DNA from: Bifidobacterium breve
Lineage (GTDB): Bacteria > Actinomycetota > Actinomycetes > Nanopelagicales > Nanopelagicaceae
Assembly (NCBI GenBank): GCA_945876865.1
Contig: CAMCPZ010000009.1
Span: 1 to 35,530 of the forward strand
Length of the DNA: 35,530 nt
Direction of reading: 5' to 3'
The position numbers were made by a program, and so were the translations under genes. Of this stretch, positions 7,683 to 16,513 are shown one piece after another; position 1 is the first letter of the stretch; each line of letters starts with the position of its first letter. The notes below the pieces were generated by a model. The model was not told where the DNA came from. It did no database searches and worked only from the letters and a program-made list of their open reading frames with translations.

Positions 7683-8531
7683 CTAGAATCTGCGGCGCGC
7701 AGTTGTAAATCGAGGCCGGTCAGTTAAGTCTCGATGCAGCGCAACGCTTTCGAAATCTTCGGCTAATGCAGTCGCAATTAGTGGGCCTTGTAATTCATTA
7801 TGTTCGATGGCAAATAGCCCTCCCGGTTTCAACAGCCTGGTTGCTGCTGCAATAAAAGCGATTGGCGCCGCCATTCCATTTGCTGGTCCCCCAAATAAAG
7901 CTTGGGTTGGTTCAAAATTTAACTCTTGGGGAATCTGTGCGCCATCTGGAAGATATGGCGGATTTGCAACAACGACATCGCACTTAATCCCTTCAAGCGC
8001 TGTAGCGACATCGTCGCTAACTACTCGAACATTTACATCATGCTTTGCAATATTTTTCTGCAACCAAACTATCGCTTCTTCGGATTTTTCTACCGCAATA
8101 ACATGAACCACTTTCTTGCCAGCAGTTTCAGATGCTATTGATATTGCAATTGCCCCAGTGCCAGAACCAAGATCGACCAAACTAACTGGATCTGCAAAGG
8201 TATTTAACTGATGCAGAACTTCATCGACCAAGCTTTCGGTTTCTGGTCTTGGAATCAATACACCGGGTCCAACTTCGTATTCCAAATATCTAAATGGTGC
8301 GGTGCCAACAATGTATTGAGTTGGTTTACCGGTGAGGCGCTCGGCAATTGCTTGATTGTAAAGTTCAATAGTTTCGGCAGTTTGCTCAGAACTTAACTCG
8401 ATTACCCGCCCATGAAGTTCCATGCGATTAATACCAAGTGCATGTGCAAGGAGAAGTTCGGCCTCGACCGGTGCAATATTTTTTGTTGCAAGTTGGTCTT
8501 TACCCAACTTCAATAAATCTTTAACGCTCAC
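7683..8531 (-). CDS. prmC: Release-factor glutamine methyltransferase PrmC
   Basis: A 282-residue SAM-dependent methyltransferase that methylates the glutamine of the GGQ motif of class I release factors. It shows the N-terminal helical substrate-binding domain, the SAM motif [12 protein letters not shown] (119-130) and the catalytic NPPY (190-193). I chose GTG at 8531 (MSVKDLL...), inside the end of prfA (11-bp overlap). Starting upstream would add 15 residues read through prfA with no family resemblance. It directly follows its substrate's gene, as in most bacteria. Confidence 0.93.
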   Translation of the reverse strand: MSVKDLLKLGKDQLATKNIAPVEAELLLAHALGINRMELHGRVIELSSEQTAETIELYNQAIAERLTGKPTQYIVGTAPFRYLEYEVGPGVLIPRPETESLVDEVLHQLNTFADPVSLVDLGSGTGAIAISIASETAGKKVVHVIAVEKSEEAIVWLQKNIAKHDVNVRVVSDDVATALEGIKCDVVVANPPYLPDGAQIPQELNFEPTQALFGGPANGMAAPIAFIAAATRLLKPGGLFAIEHNELQGPLIATALAEDFESVALHRDLTDRPRFTTARRRF

Positions 8532-9618
8532 CTGATGCCAATTTCGCAACCTTATCTGCTTCAAGCAGTGCTTCAATAACCGAATCTAAATCGCCATTCA
8601 ATACTGCATCTAAGTTATTTGATTTGAAATTAACTCGGTGATCGCTCAAGCGATTTTCTGGAAAGTTGTAAGTGCGAATTCGCTCTGATCTATCAACGGT
8701 TCGGACTTGAGATTTACGTTCAGCCATTGCCTGGGCATCTGCTTGTTCTTGGGCATGTGCCAACAATCTGGCACGCAAGATTCGCATTGCAGATTCTTTA
8801 TTCTGTAGCTGGGATTTTTCATTCTGACACGAAACAACAACACCGGTTGGAATATGAGTAATTCGAACCGCAGAATCTGTTGTATTAACTGATTGACCAC
8901 CAGGGCCGGATGAGCGATAAACATCGATACGTAAATCTTGTTGGCGAATTTCGATATCAACTTCATCAGCTTCAGCCAAAATCAGAACACCTGCAGCAGA
9001 TGTGTGAATGCGACCTTGAGATTCAGTTTCTGGAACTCGCTGAACTCGGTGCACGCCACCTTCGAACTTTAACTTTGCATAGGGCGACTTACCTGGCTCT
9101 GCAATTCCCTTTGATTTAACTGCCATGGAAATCTCTTTATAGCCGCCCATTTCAGAATCGGCATAATCAATAATTTCGGTCTTCCAACCTTGGCGCTCGG
9201 CAAATCTCTGATACATACGTAGTAAATCTCCAGCAAAGAGCGCTGACTCATCGCCACCAGCCCCAGCTTTGATTTCAAGAATTACATCACGATCATCATT
9301 AGGATCACGCGGCAATAACAATTCTTCAAGTGCGGTTTCAGTCTCTTGTAACTTTGCTTCTAGCGCAGGAATCTCTGCCGCGAAATCGGCATCATCTGCC
9401 GCCATCTCTTTACCTGCTGCTAAATCTTCAGTCGCAGATTTCCAAGCACGATAGCCCGCAATGATTGGTCCAAGTGCGGCATAACGTTTTCCGAGTTGTC
9501 GCGCTTTTCCTTGATCTGCGTGTATTGATGGATCGGCCATCTCTTTTTCTAAGACATCGTATTCAGCCAAAAGGGCATGGACGGATGCAAAGCGGTCAGG
9601 TGTTGTATCTGCTGCCAT
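8521..9618 (-). CDS. prfA: Peptide chain release factor 1
   Basis: RF1, 365 residues, terminates translation at UAA and UAG. It has the stop-codon-reading tripeptide PET (196-198, as in Bacillus) and the peptidyl-hydrolysis motif GGQ (240-242). I chose the ATG at 9618 (MAADTT...) because GGAGG lies at ideal distance before it; a TTG at 9642 would add eight residues covering that site. It lies downstream of the rpmE terminator and overlaps prmC. Confidence 0.96.
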   Translation of the reverse strand: MAADTTPDRFASVHALLAEYDVLEKEMADPSIHADQGKARQLGKRYAALGPIIAGYRAWKSATEDLAAGKEMAADDADFAAEIPALEAKLQETETALEELLLPRDPNDDRDVILEIKAGAGGDESALFAGDLLRMYQRFAERQGWKTEIIDYADSEMGGYKEISMAVKSKGIAEPGKSPYAKLKFEGGVHRVQRVPETESQGRIHTSAAGVLILAEADEVDIEIRQQDLRIDVYRSSGPGGQSVNTTDSAVRITHIPTGVVVSCQNEKSQLQNKESAMRILRARLLAHAQEQADAQAMAERKSQVRTVDRSERIRTYNFPENRLSDHRVNFKSNNLDAVLNGDLDSVIEALLEADKVAKLASGER

Positions 9619-9670
9619 TTGCACTTCCTCCAGTTCTTTCAATTAATTTTATTGCGGTTCGCGTTCTAAG

Positions 9671-9719
9671 AAATAAAAAAGACCGCACGTATTCACATTT
9701 AGTGAACACATTGCGGTCT
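9671..9719 (-). terminator. Intrinsic terminator after rpmE
   Basis: An 8-bp perfect stem, AGACCGCA (9680-9687) with TGCGGTCT (9712-9719), encloses a second small stem TTCAC/GTGAA (9692-9696 with 9702-9706). Read on the minus strand it is followed by a T-run (TTTTTTATTT). It lies 10 bp past the end of rpmE and about 50 bp before prfA, so it should stop or attenuate rpmE transcripts and partly insulate prfA. Confidence 0.85.
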
Positions 9720-9729
9720 CTTAAGAAAG

Positions 9730-9945
9730 CTAGTTAGTTGTTGATGCTCCGAAACGCTTTTCGAACTTGGCTACGCGGCCACCAGTATCGAGAATACGTT
9801 GCTTGCCGGTGTAGAAGGGATGGCAAACTGAACAAACTTCAACGTAGATTGAACCTGACTCTTTTGTGCTGCGGGTTGTGAATACTTCACCGCAACCACA
9901 AGTAACTGTGGTCTCTACGTAATTTGGATGAATCTCGTTCTTCAT
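9730..9945 (-). CDS. rpmE: 50S ribosomal protein bL31 (zinc-binding form)
   Basis: A 71-residue bL31. The four zinc ligands are present (Cys16, Cys18, Cys38, Cys41: CGC and CSVC), so this is the zinc-containing C+ form that is usual under zinc-replete growth. [24 protein letters not shown] is the conserved C-terminal half. A good AGGAGA precedes the ATG. It stands between rho and prfA, a common actinobacterial order, and has its own leader and terminator. Confidence 0.97.
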   Translation of the reverse strand: MKNEIHPNYVETTVTCGCGEVFTTRSTKESGSIYVEVCSVCHPFYTGKQRILDTGGRVAKFEKRFGASTTN

Positions 9946-9964
9946 TTCTAATCTCCTAGGTTTG

Positions 9965-9993
9965 ACTGGATCGGTGTTGAACCGTGAACCAGT
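9965..9993 (-). ncRNA. Candidate bL31 leader hairpin (cis-regulatory RNA)
   Basis: In the rpmE 5' UTR an outer stem, ACTGG/CCAGT (9965-9969 with 9989-9993), encloses an inner stem, CGGT/ACCG (9972-9975 with 9981-9984). It ends about 20 nt before the start codon, just after the predicted transcription start. Structured leaders upstream of rpmE, including an actinobacterial class, are known as ribosomal-protein autoregulatory elements. Membership of that class is inferred from place and shape, not from a covariance search. Confidence 0.5.
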
Positions 9994-10003
9994 GCGAGGT
10001 TGA

Positions 10004-10033
10004 AGGATAGCCCGATTGGGCCAATATTATGAA
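10004..10033 (-). promoter_or_regulatory. rpmE: Candidate rpmE promoter
   Basis: Reading the minus strand, TTCATA (10033-10028), an 18-bp spacer and TATCCT (10009-10004) could form a promoter starting near 9997. This would put the bL31 leader hairpin at the 5' end of the mRNA. The -10 fits the TAnnnT consensus; the -35 is weak. Confidence 0.35.
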
Positions 10034-10041
10034 ATTTAGGT

Positions 10042-11685
10042 TCAGCTGCCGTTCGCTGAAGTGCCGCCTTCAGAAGTTGTGGTCTTCTGGATTTGCATCA
10101 AGAACTCCACATTCGACTTAGTGCCCTTCATCTTCTCAAGAAGCAGTTCGAGCGCTTGTTGCGGTTCGAGGGCATGAAGCACTCGACGCAGACGCCAGAC
10201 AATATTTAGCTCTTCAGTTCCCATCAGAATTTCTTCTTTACGAGTTCCGGATGCAACAACATCAACCGCTGGGAAGATGCGCTTATCTGCAAATTTACGG
10301 TTCAAGATGAGTTCCATGTTTCCGGTTCCCTTGAACTCTTCGAAGATAACTTCATCCATCTTTGAGCCAGTATCAACAAGTGCAGTAGCAAGAATTGTTA
10401 GCGAGCCGCCATTTTCAACGTTACGCGCGGCACCGAAGAATTTCTTAGGTGGATATAGCGCTGCAGAATCAACACCACCGGACAGGATACGTCCAGATGC
10501 TGGTGCTGCAATGTTGTAAGCACGACCAAGTCGAGTAATTGAATCTAGAAGAACCACAACATCATGGCCAAGTTCTACCAGACGCTTTGCGCGTTCGATA
10601 GCAAGTTCGGCGACTGAAGTGTGGTCATCGGCAGGACGATCGAAAGTTGAAGCAATAACTTCACCCTTGATTGAACGTTGCATATCAGTAACTTCTTCTG
10701 GGCGTTCATCAACTAGAACAACCATCAAGTGACACTCTGGATTGTTAGTTGTAATTGCATTTGCAATTGATTGCAGAACCATGGTCTTACCAGCTTTTGG
10801 TGGTGAAACAATAAGTCCGCGTTGACCCTTACCAATTGGTGAAATCAAATCGATTACGCGAGTTGTTAAAATGTTTGGTTCGGTCTCTAAGCGCAGACGT
10901 TCCTGCGGATAAAGTGGAACTAGCTTTGCGAATTCAATTCGCGCTTTTGAGCTCTCTGGGTCGGCGCCGTTAACAGTTTCAACTCGAACGAGTGCGTTGA
11001 ACTTCTCTTTGCGCTCACCTTCGTGTGGTTGGCGAACTGAACCAGTAATTACATCGCCCTTGCGCAGGCCGTAGCGACGAACTTGTTGCAATGAAACATA
11101 AACATCATTTGGGCTAGCTAAATAACCGCCAGTGCGGATAAATGCATAATTTTCTAGGATGTCTAGTAAGCCACCAACTGGTAGCAAAACATCATCTTCA
11201 GAAATAACGATTTCGCGCTCTTCGCGATTTCCACGATCTCGGAATCGGTTGTTGCGATCTCCACGATCTCCGCGGTCACGACGATTGTTGTGACGATCAT
11301 TTCGATCGTTACGGCTACTTCCGCCGCCGGTCCATTCCTTCTTATTTACATCGGCATCAGAAGCATCATTTGGATTTGAGCCCTGGTTTTCACCATCATC
11401 AGAATCGTTCTGATTGTTGTTACCACTGGAATTATTGGAATTATTGTTGGAATTCTTATTTCCACCTTTGCGGCGGGCATCGCGTTCTGCGCGACGAGCT
11501 TCGCGCTCAGCCTTTGCAGCTTCACGGTTTGCGGCTTGCAGATCACCAATTGCCTGGACTAGATCCGGCTTCTTCATTGATGTGGCATCTTCGATACCAA
11601 GTTGGCCTGCAACTTTCTTTAGCTCAGGAAGGAGCATTGCTGAAAGTTCGCCAGATTCTTTTGCACTAGCTTTTGTAGTTGCCAT
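10042..11685 (-). CDS. rho: Transcription termination factor Rho with Asn/Arg-rich insertion
   Basis: A 547-residue hexameric RNA-dependent ATPase that ends transcription. Order: N-terminal SAP-like helical domain (about 10-50), an acidic/basic helix rich in Ala, Glu and Arg (52-73), a disordered insertion (about 74-157) first dominated by Asn and then by RGD/RND repeats, the cold-shock RNA-binding domain, the Walker A motif SPPKAGKT (294-301), the Q-loop/R-loop ATPase core and the C-terminus. Insertions at this site are usual in actinobacterial Rho, but they are typically Arg-rich, so the Asn block is distinctive. It follows thrB by 140 bp; the leader carries an inverted repeat. Confidence 0.96.
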   Translation of the reverse strand: MATTKASAKESGELSAMLLPELKKVAGQLGIEDATSMKKPDLVQAIGDLQAANREAAKAEREARRAERDARRKGGNKNSNNNSNNSSGNNNQNDSDDGENQGSNPNDASDADVNKKEWTGGGSSRNDRNDRHNNRRDRGDRGDRNNRFRDRGNREEREIVISEDDVLLPVGGLLDILENYAFIRTGGYLASPNDVYVSLQQVRRYGLRKGDVITGSVRQPHEGERKEKFNALVRVETVNGADPESSKARIEFAKLVPLYPQERLRLETEPNILTTRVIDLISPIGKGQRGLIVSPPKAGKTMVLQSIANAITTNNPECHLMVVLVDERPEEVTDMQRSIKGEVIASTFDRPADDHTSVAELAIERAKRLVELGHDVVVLLDSITRLGRAYNIAAPASGRILSGGVDSAALYPPKKFFGAARNVENGGSLTILATALVDTGSKMDEVIFEEFKGTGNMELILNRKFADKRIFPAVDVVASGTRKEEILMGTEELNIVWRLRRVLHALEPQQALELLLEKMKGTKSNVEFLMQIQKTTTSEGGTSANGS

Positions 11686-11716
11686 ATATTTTTTACTTTT
11701 TTCTTCTCTGTGATTG

Positions 11717-11744
11717 CGCTAAAGGAAAGAGTTTTAATTTAGCG
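11717..11744 (-). promoter_or_regulatory. Inverted repeat in the rho leader
   Basis: CGCTAAA (11717-11723) and TTTAGCG (11738-11744) are perfect 7-bp arms around a 14-nt loop, about 30 nt upstream of the rho start codon. The motif could be an RNA hairpin or a protein site. No U-run follows directly, so it is not a clear terminator. Rho is autoregulated in other bacteria, which makes the site plausible as a control element. Confidence 0.35.
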
Positions 11745-11825
11745 AATTTTTCGGATTATCTAGATTTACTTACCGACGATTTCTCGGCTACCAGATGAGG
11801 CAAAACTTAGCACACAAAGTTAGGT

Positions 11826-12755
11826 CTATTCAACTCCGTGGGTTGAGATTGCTAGTTTTTGAGCAGCAAAAGCGCCGGCTCCAACCTTTATTACGGCCTC
11901 GACTTCGAGGTCATCTAGTGTGTGGAGAACCAACACTGATGGGCCAGCACCAGAGATCATTGCAGGAACTCCTGCGGCGCGAAGCTTTGTAACAAGTGCC
12001 ATTGATTTAGGCATCGCTTCAGCTCGGTAATTTTGGTGAAGTAGGTCTTCAGTAGCTTCCAAAAGTAAATCTGGGCGCGATTGAATCGCATGCACAAGTA
12101 GCGCTGCTCTAGATGCATTAAGAACTGCATCCTGATGTGGAATAGTTTCAGGCAGTAATTTGCGCGCTTTAGAAGTTGCAAGGTGTGCTTCGGGAACAAA
12201 GATCAAAGCTTTTATCTTTGGATCAACTTTAATCGCGACACCATGACCGGAATTCTCTGAAGTCCTATCAACCCAGGCAATTGTTGCACCGCCAAGAACT
12301 GCAGCTGCGATGTTATCTGGGTGTCCTTCAAGTTCGGTTCCCAGTGAAATCATCTCTTCATCAGTTAAAAGTTGTTCGCCACCAAGAACCAAAGATCTGG
12401 CAAGTGCTAATCCGCCAACAATTGCGGCAGCTGAAGAACCAAGACCGCGACCATGTGGAATTACATTTAATTGTCGAAGCGCAATTCCCTTTGGCTTCTG
12501 GCCCATATGTTCAAAGCCATGGAGCATTGCTTTGATAACTAAGTTGTTCTTATCGGTTTTAATATCTGCACTGCCCTCACCAGTTACATCAACATCGAAG
12601 GTTGCATCATCTAAAACCTGTGCGGCATAACGATCGCGCAATTCGAGAGCTAAACCTAAGCTGTCAAAACCTGGCCCCAAGTTTGCACTTGTAGCAGGAA
12701 CACTCACTTGTGCCATTGTTGCTTTGAAAGTTAGGCGGTTCTTTGCACTAGACAT
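11826..12755 (-). CDS. thrB: Homoserine kinase
   Basis: A 309-residue GHMP-family kinase that phosphorylates L-homoserine for threonine synthesis. It contains the N-terminal VPATSANLGPGFDSLG motif (19-34), the ATP-binding HGRGLGSSAA (101-110) and the C-terminal SGAGPSVL loop. The ATG overlaps the thrC stop by one base (TAATG), so translation is coupled. It is the last gene of the lysA-hom-thrC-thrB run. A start at Met14 (MAQVSVPATS) would fit the usual family N-terminus, but the coupled junction favours the longer form. Confidence 0.95.
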   Translation of the reverse strand: MSSAKNRLTFKATMAQVSVPATSANLGPGFDSLGLALELRDRYAAQVLDDATFDVDVTGEGSADIKTDKNNLVIKAMLHGFEHMGQKPKGIALRQLNVIPHGRGLGSSAAAIVGGLALARSLVLGGEQLLTDEEMISLGTELEGHPDNIAAAVLGGATIAWVDRTSENSGHGVAIKVDPKIKALIFVPEAHLATSKARKLLPETIPHQDAVLNASRAALLVHAIQSRPDLLLEATEDLLHQNYRAEAMPKSMALVTKLRAAGVPAMISGAGPSVLVLHTLDDLEVEAVIKVGAGAFAAQKLAISTHGVE

Positions 12756-13834
12756 TAGGCAAGTCCAATCGCTTCAGCGGCGCGTTTCACATCAACTGGA
12801 ATAACAGTTGGTGCTTCGGCGTGATCTAAAATCCAACCAACATCTTTCAAGCCATTTCCAGTAACAGTGATAACGATTCGCTTATCCTTTGGTAATTTTC
12901 CTTCACCTTTTTTCTTGATTAATCCAGCAATACCGGCGGCGCTAGATGGTTCAACGAAGATTCCCTCTTTAGCTGCAACTAAACGATATGCGGCAAGAAT
13001 TTCTTCATCAGTTACCGAATCAATTAAGCCACCTGAAGAATCTCGTGCTTCAACGGCTTGCTGCCAGGATGCAGGATTTCCGATACGAATCGCAGTTGCA
13101 ATTGTCTCTGGATTTTTCACAACTTCACCTAAAACAATTGGCGCTGAACCAGCGGCCTGAAATCCCCACATTTGTGGCAATTGCTTGGCTAGGCCATCCT
13201 TGAAATATTCTTTATAGCCCATCCAATAAGCAGTTATGTTTCCGGCATTTCCGACTGGAAGCACATGTAGATCTGGAGCATCGCCCAACATATCGACCAC
13301 TTCAAAACTTGCAGTTTTCTGGCCATCAATTCGATATGGATTAACCGAGTTAACTAGCGCAACTGGATAATTTTCAGATAATTCACGGGCCAGATTTAAA
13401 CAATCATCAAAGTTTCCATCTACTTGCAACAGGGATGAACCATGCGCAATTGCTTGTGCAAGTTTGCCCATTGCAATCTTTCCTTCAGGCACCAAAACAA
13501 CTGGACGCATTCCGGCCTTTGTCGCATATGCAGCGGCGCTTGCTGAAGTATTTCCGGTTGATGCGCAGATAACAGCTTTTGCTCCATCTTCGGCAGCCTT
13601 TGAAATCGCCATTGTCATTCCACGATCTTTAAATGAACCAGTTGGATTTACACCTTCGACCTTTAGCAAAATTTCATTATCTAACATTGCAGAGAGAACG
13701 CAGGCATAAACCAGTGGAGTTCCACCTTCACGCAACGAAACAATCGGTGTCTTTGAAGAAACCGGCAAGCGATGGCGATATTCCTCAATTACTCCGCGCC
13801 ATTGGTGTGCACCTTTTTTCTTGAAAATACTCAT
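12755..13834 (-). CDS. thrC: Threonine synthase
   Basis: A 359-residue PLP enzyme that converts O-phosphohomoserine to threonine. The PLP lysine is Lys69 in [10 protein letters not shown] (64-71); the phosphate-cradling [13 protein letters not shown] and the late VTGNGLKD motif are also present. It is the short actinobacterial/Bacillus-type form. It overlaps hom (ATGA) and thrB (TAATG), so hom-thrC-thrB form one tightly coupled unit. Confidence 0.95.
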   Translation of the reverse strand: MSIFKKKGAHQWRGVIEEYRHRLPVSSKTPIVSLREGGTPLVYACVLSAMLDNEILLKVEGVNPTGSFKDRGMTMAISKAAEDGAKAVICASTGNTSASAAAYATKAGMRPVVLVPEGKIAMGKLAQAIAHGSSLLQVDGNFDDCLNLARELSENYPVALVNSVNPYRIDGQKTASFEVVDMLGDAPDLHVLPVGNAGNITAYWMGYKEYFKDGLAKQLPQMWGFQAAGSAPIVLGEVVKNPETIATAIRIGNPASWQQAVEARDSSGGLIDSVTDEEILAAYRLVAAKEGIFVEPSSAAGIAGLIKKKGEGKLPKDKRIVITVTGNGLKDVGWILDHAEAPTVIPVDVKRAAEAIGLA

Positions 13835-15120
13835 GCGCTCATACCTTCAACCCGAAGAACGCTCGCTATATCTTTAACTGCATCCAAACTTGAAAGATCA
13901 GCAACAGTTGCTGCCAGGGCAGAATCTGCTGCCTTATGAGTCATGACAATTAGCTCTGCATTATCGCCGCGGCCAGTTTGGCGCACAGTTTGAATTGAAA
14001 CATCATGCTTAGAGAAAGTTTGAGCGACAGCCGCAAGAACTCCCGGGCGATCTGCAACTTCAAGACGAATCAAATAGCGAGTTTTTGTTGAACCCATTTG
14101 GGCAATATCTAGATCCGCATAATCACTTTCGCGTGGTCCAAGTCCACCACTTACTCGATGACGTGCAACTGCAACCAAGTCTCCGAGAATTGCTGAAGCT
14201 GTTGGTGCGCCGCCTGCGCCCCGTCCATAGAACATCATTGCGCCGGCAGATTCGGATTCAACGAATACTGCGTTGAAAGCCTCGCGGACCGATGCCAAGG
14301 GATGGCTTCTAGAAATCAAAGTTGGATGAACGCGAACACTTATCTTGCCTTCATTTGTAAGTTCAGCGATAGCCAATAACTTAACAACTAAATCCAATGA
14401 CTTTGCAACCGCAACATCTGTGGCAGTAATTTTTGTAATACCCTCACGATAAACATCAGAATCAGTAACCCGCGAGTGGAAAGCTAGGCCGGCCAAAATT
14501 GCAGCTTTCGCTGCCGCATCAAAACCTTCAACATCTGCAGTTGGATCTGCTTCAGCAAAGCCAAGTGCTTGCGCTTCAGCAAGTGCATCAGCAAAAGCCG
14601 CACCGGATTCATCCATCTTGGTCAAAATATAATTTGTAGTTCCGTTGACAATTCCCATAATGCGCTGGACGTGGTCGCCAACAAGTGATTCTCGAAGTGG
14701 GCGTAAGATTGGAATCGCGCCGGCAACTGCAGCTTCGTAGTAAAGATCTACCCCGTTCTTATCTGCGGCAGCGAATAATTCAGCACCATGCTTGGCAAGG
14801 AGTGCTTTGTTGGCTGTTACAACAGATTTGCCATTTGCAAAGGCTTCCAAAATTAAAGTTCTAGCTGGCTCGATTCCACCGATAACTTCAATAATTAAAT
14901 CGATGTTTTTATCTTTAACAATCGATTCAAGATCTGTAGTCAATAAATCTTTTGCAACATTTGGCCGAGCCAGATTACGGACTCCGATTTTTACTAATTC
15001 CAACTTTGCACCAGATCTTGCTGTCAGATCCTTCTGGTTGGCGCCAATTAAACGGGCAACTTCGCTTCCGACAACACCGCAGCCGAGCATGCCGACGCGA
15101 AGAGTTTTCTGCGAATTCAT
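13831..15120 (-). CDS. hom: Homoserine dehydrogenase with C-terminal ACT domain
   Basis: A 429-residue NAD(P)-dependent enzyme that reduces aspartate semialdehyde to homoserine, the branch point towards threonine and methionine. It shows the Rossmann GMLGCGVVG motif (10-18), [12 protein letters not shown], the active-site [14 protein letters not shown] region and a C-terminal ACT domain (from about residue 348, with [15 protein letters not shown]), which usually mediates threonine feedback. I chose the ATG at 15120 with GGGGAG before it; an upstream TTG would add 21 unrelated residues reaching towards lysA. Confidence 0.95.
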   Translation of the reverse strand: MNSQKTLRVGMLGCGVVGSEVARLIGANQKDLTARSGAKLELVKIGVRNLARPNVAKDLLTTDLESIVKDKNIDLIIEVIGGIEPARTLILEAFANGKSVVTANKALLAKHGAELFAAADKNGVDLYYEAAVAGAIPILRPLRESLVGDHVQRIMGIVNGTTNYILTKMDESGAAFADALAEAQALGFAEADPTADVEGFDAAAKAAILAGLAFHSRVTDSDVYREGITKITATDVAVAKSLDLVVKLLAIAELTNEGKISVRVHPTLISRSHPLASVREAFNAVFVESESAGAMMFYGRGAGGAPTASAILGDLVAVARHRVSGGLGPRESDYADLDIAQMGSTKTRYLIRLEVADRPGVLAAVAQTFSKHDVSIQTVRQTGRGDNAELIVMTHKAADSALAATVADLSSLDAVKDIASVLRVEGMSA

Positions 15121-15157
15121 TGGGCTATTCTCCCCTATTTTTTCCCGATGCCGAACG

Positions 15158-16510
15158 CTATTTAATAGTGCGGGGTGCCTCAACTACATCTAAAGCAAGT
15201 AAATCTGCCTCAGTTTCCCTGCGCAATATGGTTCGGGCCAAGCCATTTGCAACGGAAATCACTGCTGGCTTCAACATATGGTTGTAATTGCTAGCCATGC
15301 TTCGGCCGTATGCCCCAGTAGCTGGAATAGCCAGAATGTCACCTGGGCCAATATCGCTAGGGAGATCAATATCTCGAATAATTATGTCGCCGCTTTCGCA
15401 ATGCTTCCCAACTAATCTGGAATTTATTGCAGCCAAAGTTGATGTGCGATTTGCAAGAATTGCAGAATATTTCGCACCGTAAAGTCCAGGGCGGATGTTG
15501 TCGCTCATGCCACCATCAACGGCGATATATCTGCGCGTTTTTCCACCTTCTAATTCCACATCTTTTGTTGTTCCAACTTCATACAAGGTAGTAGTAGTTG
15601 GGCCTGCAATAGCGCGACCTGGTTCAATAGAAATTTTCGGGACTTTCAGATTGTGGCGATTGCATTCACTCTTCACTAATTCAGCTAGCGCTACCATGAC
15701 TTGATTTGGGTCAAATGTTTTATCGCCAGCAAGATATGCAATTCCGTAGCCGCCACCTAAATCAAGCTCGGAAAGTTCACTCTTGAATTCGTCACGGAAC
15801 TTTGCGCTCAGTTCAAGTAATCTCTTTGTTGCGAGAATAAAGCCTTCGTTTTCAAAAATTTGAGAACCGATATGACAGTGCAATCCTTCGAGTGAGAGAT
15901 TGGCCGCGCTCTGGGCTGCATTGATTGCCTTCCAGGCCGCGCCACTTGCGATTGAGAAACCAAACTTCACATCTTCATGCGCGGTTGAAATCGCCTCATG
16001 GGTATGTGCTTCAACGCCCGGTGTAATTCGAAGCAGAACTTTCTGCACTTTATTGGCGGCCTTAGCAATTCGATCAACGCGCTCAATCTCTTGCATCGAA
16101 TCGATAACTATTTTTGCAACGCCAACTTCAATAGCAGTTCTGATTTCTTCCTCAGATTTATTATTTCCATGCACTTCAATTCGATCGGCTGGAAATTTCG
16201 CGGCAAGTGCAACAGCAAGCTCTCCGCCAGTGCAGACATCGATGCCGATACCCGCTTCAGAGATCCATTTTGCGACTTCTACTGAAACGAAGGATTTTGA
16301 TGCGTAATAAACTTCGCCAGCACTGCTTCCAAAATTAGAATTTAGTGCACTCTTCCAACCCATAATTCTTGATTTGAAATCTGCTTCATCAATAACAAAA
16401 AGCGGGGTTCCAAATTCTTTAGCTAATGAACTTGCCTTACAGCCACCAATAACGAGTTCACCGTTAACCATGGCACTGTTATTTGAAAAGACTTCCGGTA
16501 AGAAATTCAT
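15158..16510 (-). CDS. lysA: Diaminopimelate decarboxylase
   Basis: A 450-residue PLP enzyme of fold type III that makes L-lysine from meso-diaminopimelate. The PLP lysine lies in YYASKSF (Lys72), GLHCHIGSQI and GGGYG bind the cofactor phosphate, EPGRAIAG follows, and the C-terminal CESGD carries the catalytic Cys. The argS stop (TGA), a GTG and an ATG follow one another directly; I take the ATG at 16510, but GTG at 16513 adds only one residue. It lies between argS and hom, the standard actinobacterial order, and probably shares their transcript. Confidence 0.95.
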   Translation of the reverse strand: MNFLPEVFSNNSAMVNGELVIGGCKASSLAKEFGTPLFVIDEADFKSRIMGWKSALNSNFGSSAGEVYYASKSFVSVEVAKWISEAGIGIDVCTGGELAVALAAKFPADRIEVHGNNKSEEEIRTAIEVGVAKIVIDSMQEIERVDRIAKAANKVQKVLLRITPGVEAHTHEAISTAHEDVKFGFSIASGAAWKAINAAQSAANLSLEGLHCHIGSQIFENEGFILATKRLLELSAKFRDEFKSELSELDLGGGYGIAYLAGDKTFDPNQVMVALAELVKSECNRHNLKVPKISIEPGRAIAGPTTTTLYEVGTTKDVELEGGKTRRYIAVDGGMSDNIRPGLYGAKYSAILANRTSTLAAINSRLVGKHCESGDIIIRDIDLPSDIGPGDILAIPATGAYGRSMASNYNHMLKPAVISVANGLARTILRRETEADLLALDVVEAPRTIK

Positions 16511-16513
16511 CAC

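Noticed and set aside
9619-9642. TTG start for prfA at 9642, adding eight residues
   Set aside because: The extension covers the strong GGAGG site that serves the ATG at 9618, and RF1 proteins do not carry this extension.
10005-10024. GCCC-GATT-GGGC inverted repeat as a rho terminator
   Set aside because: The stem is only 4-5 bp and no T-run follows on the minus strand. It overlaps the candidate rpmE promoter spacer, so it was not called a terminator.
15121-15183. Longer hom product starting at 15183
   Set aside because: The extra 21 residues overlap the end of lysA and precede a clear GGGGAG plus ATG at 15120.
15900-16307. 135-codon open frame antisense to lysA
   Set aside because: It is entirely contained in lysA, which has all its catalytic motifs. 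The composition is that of a reversed coding strand.
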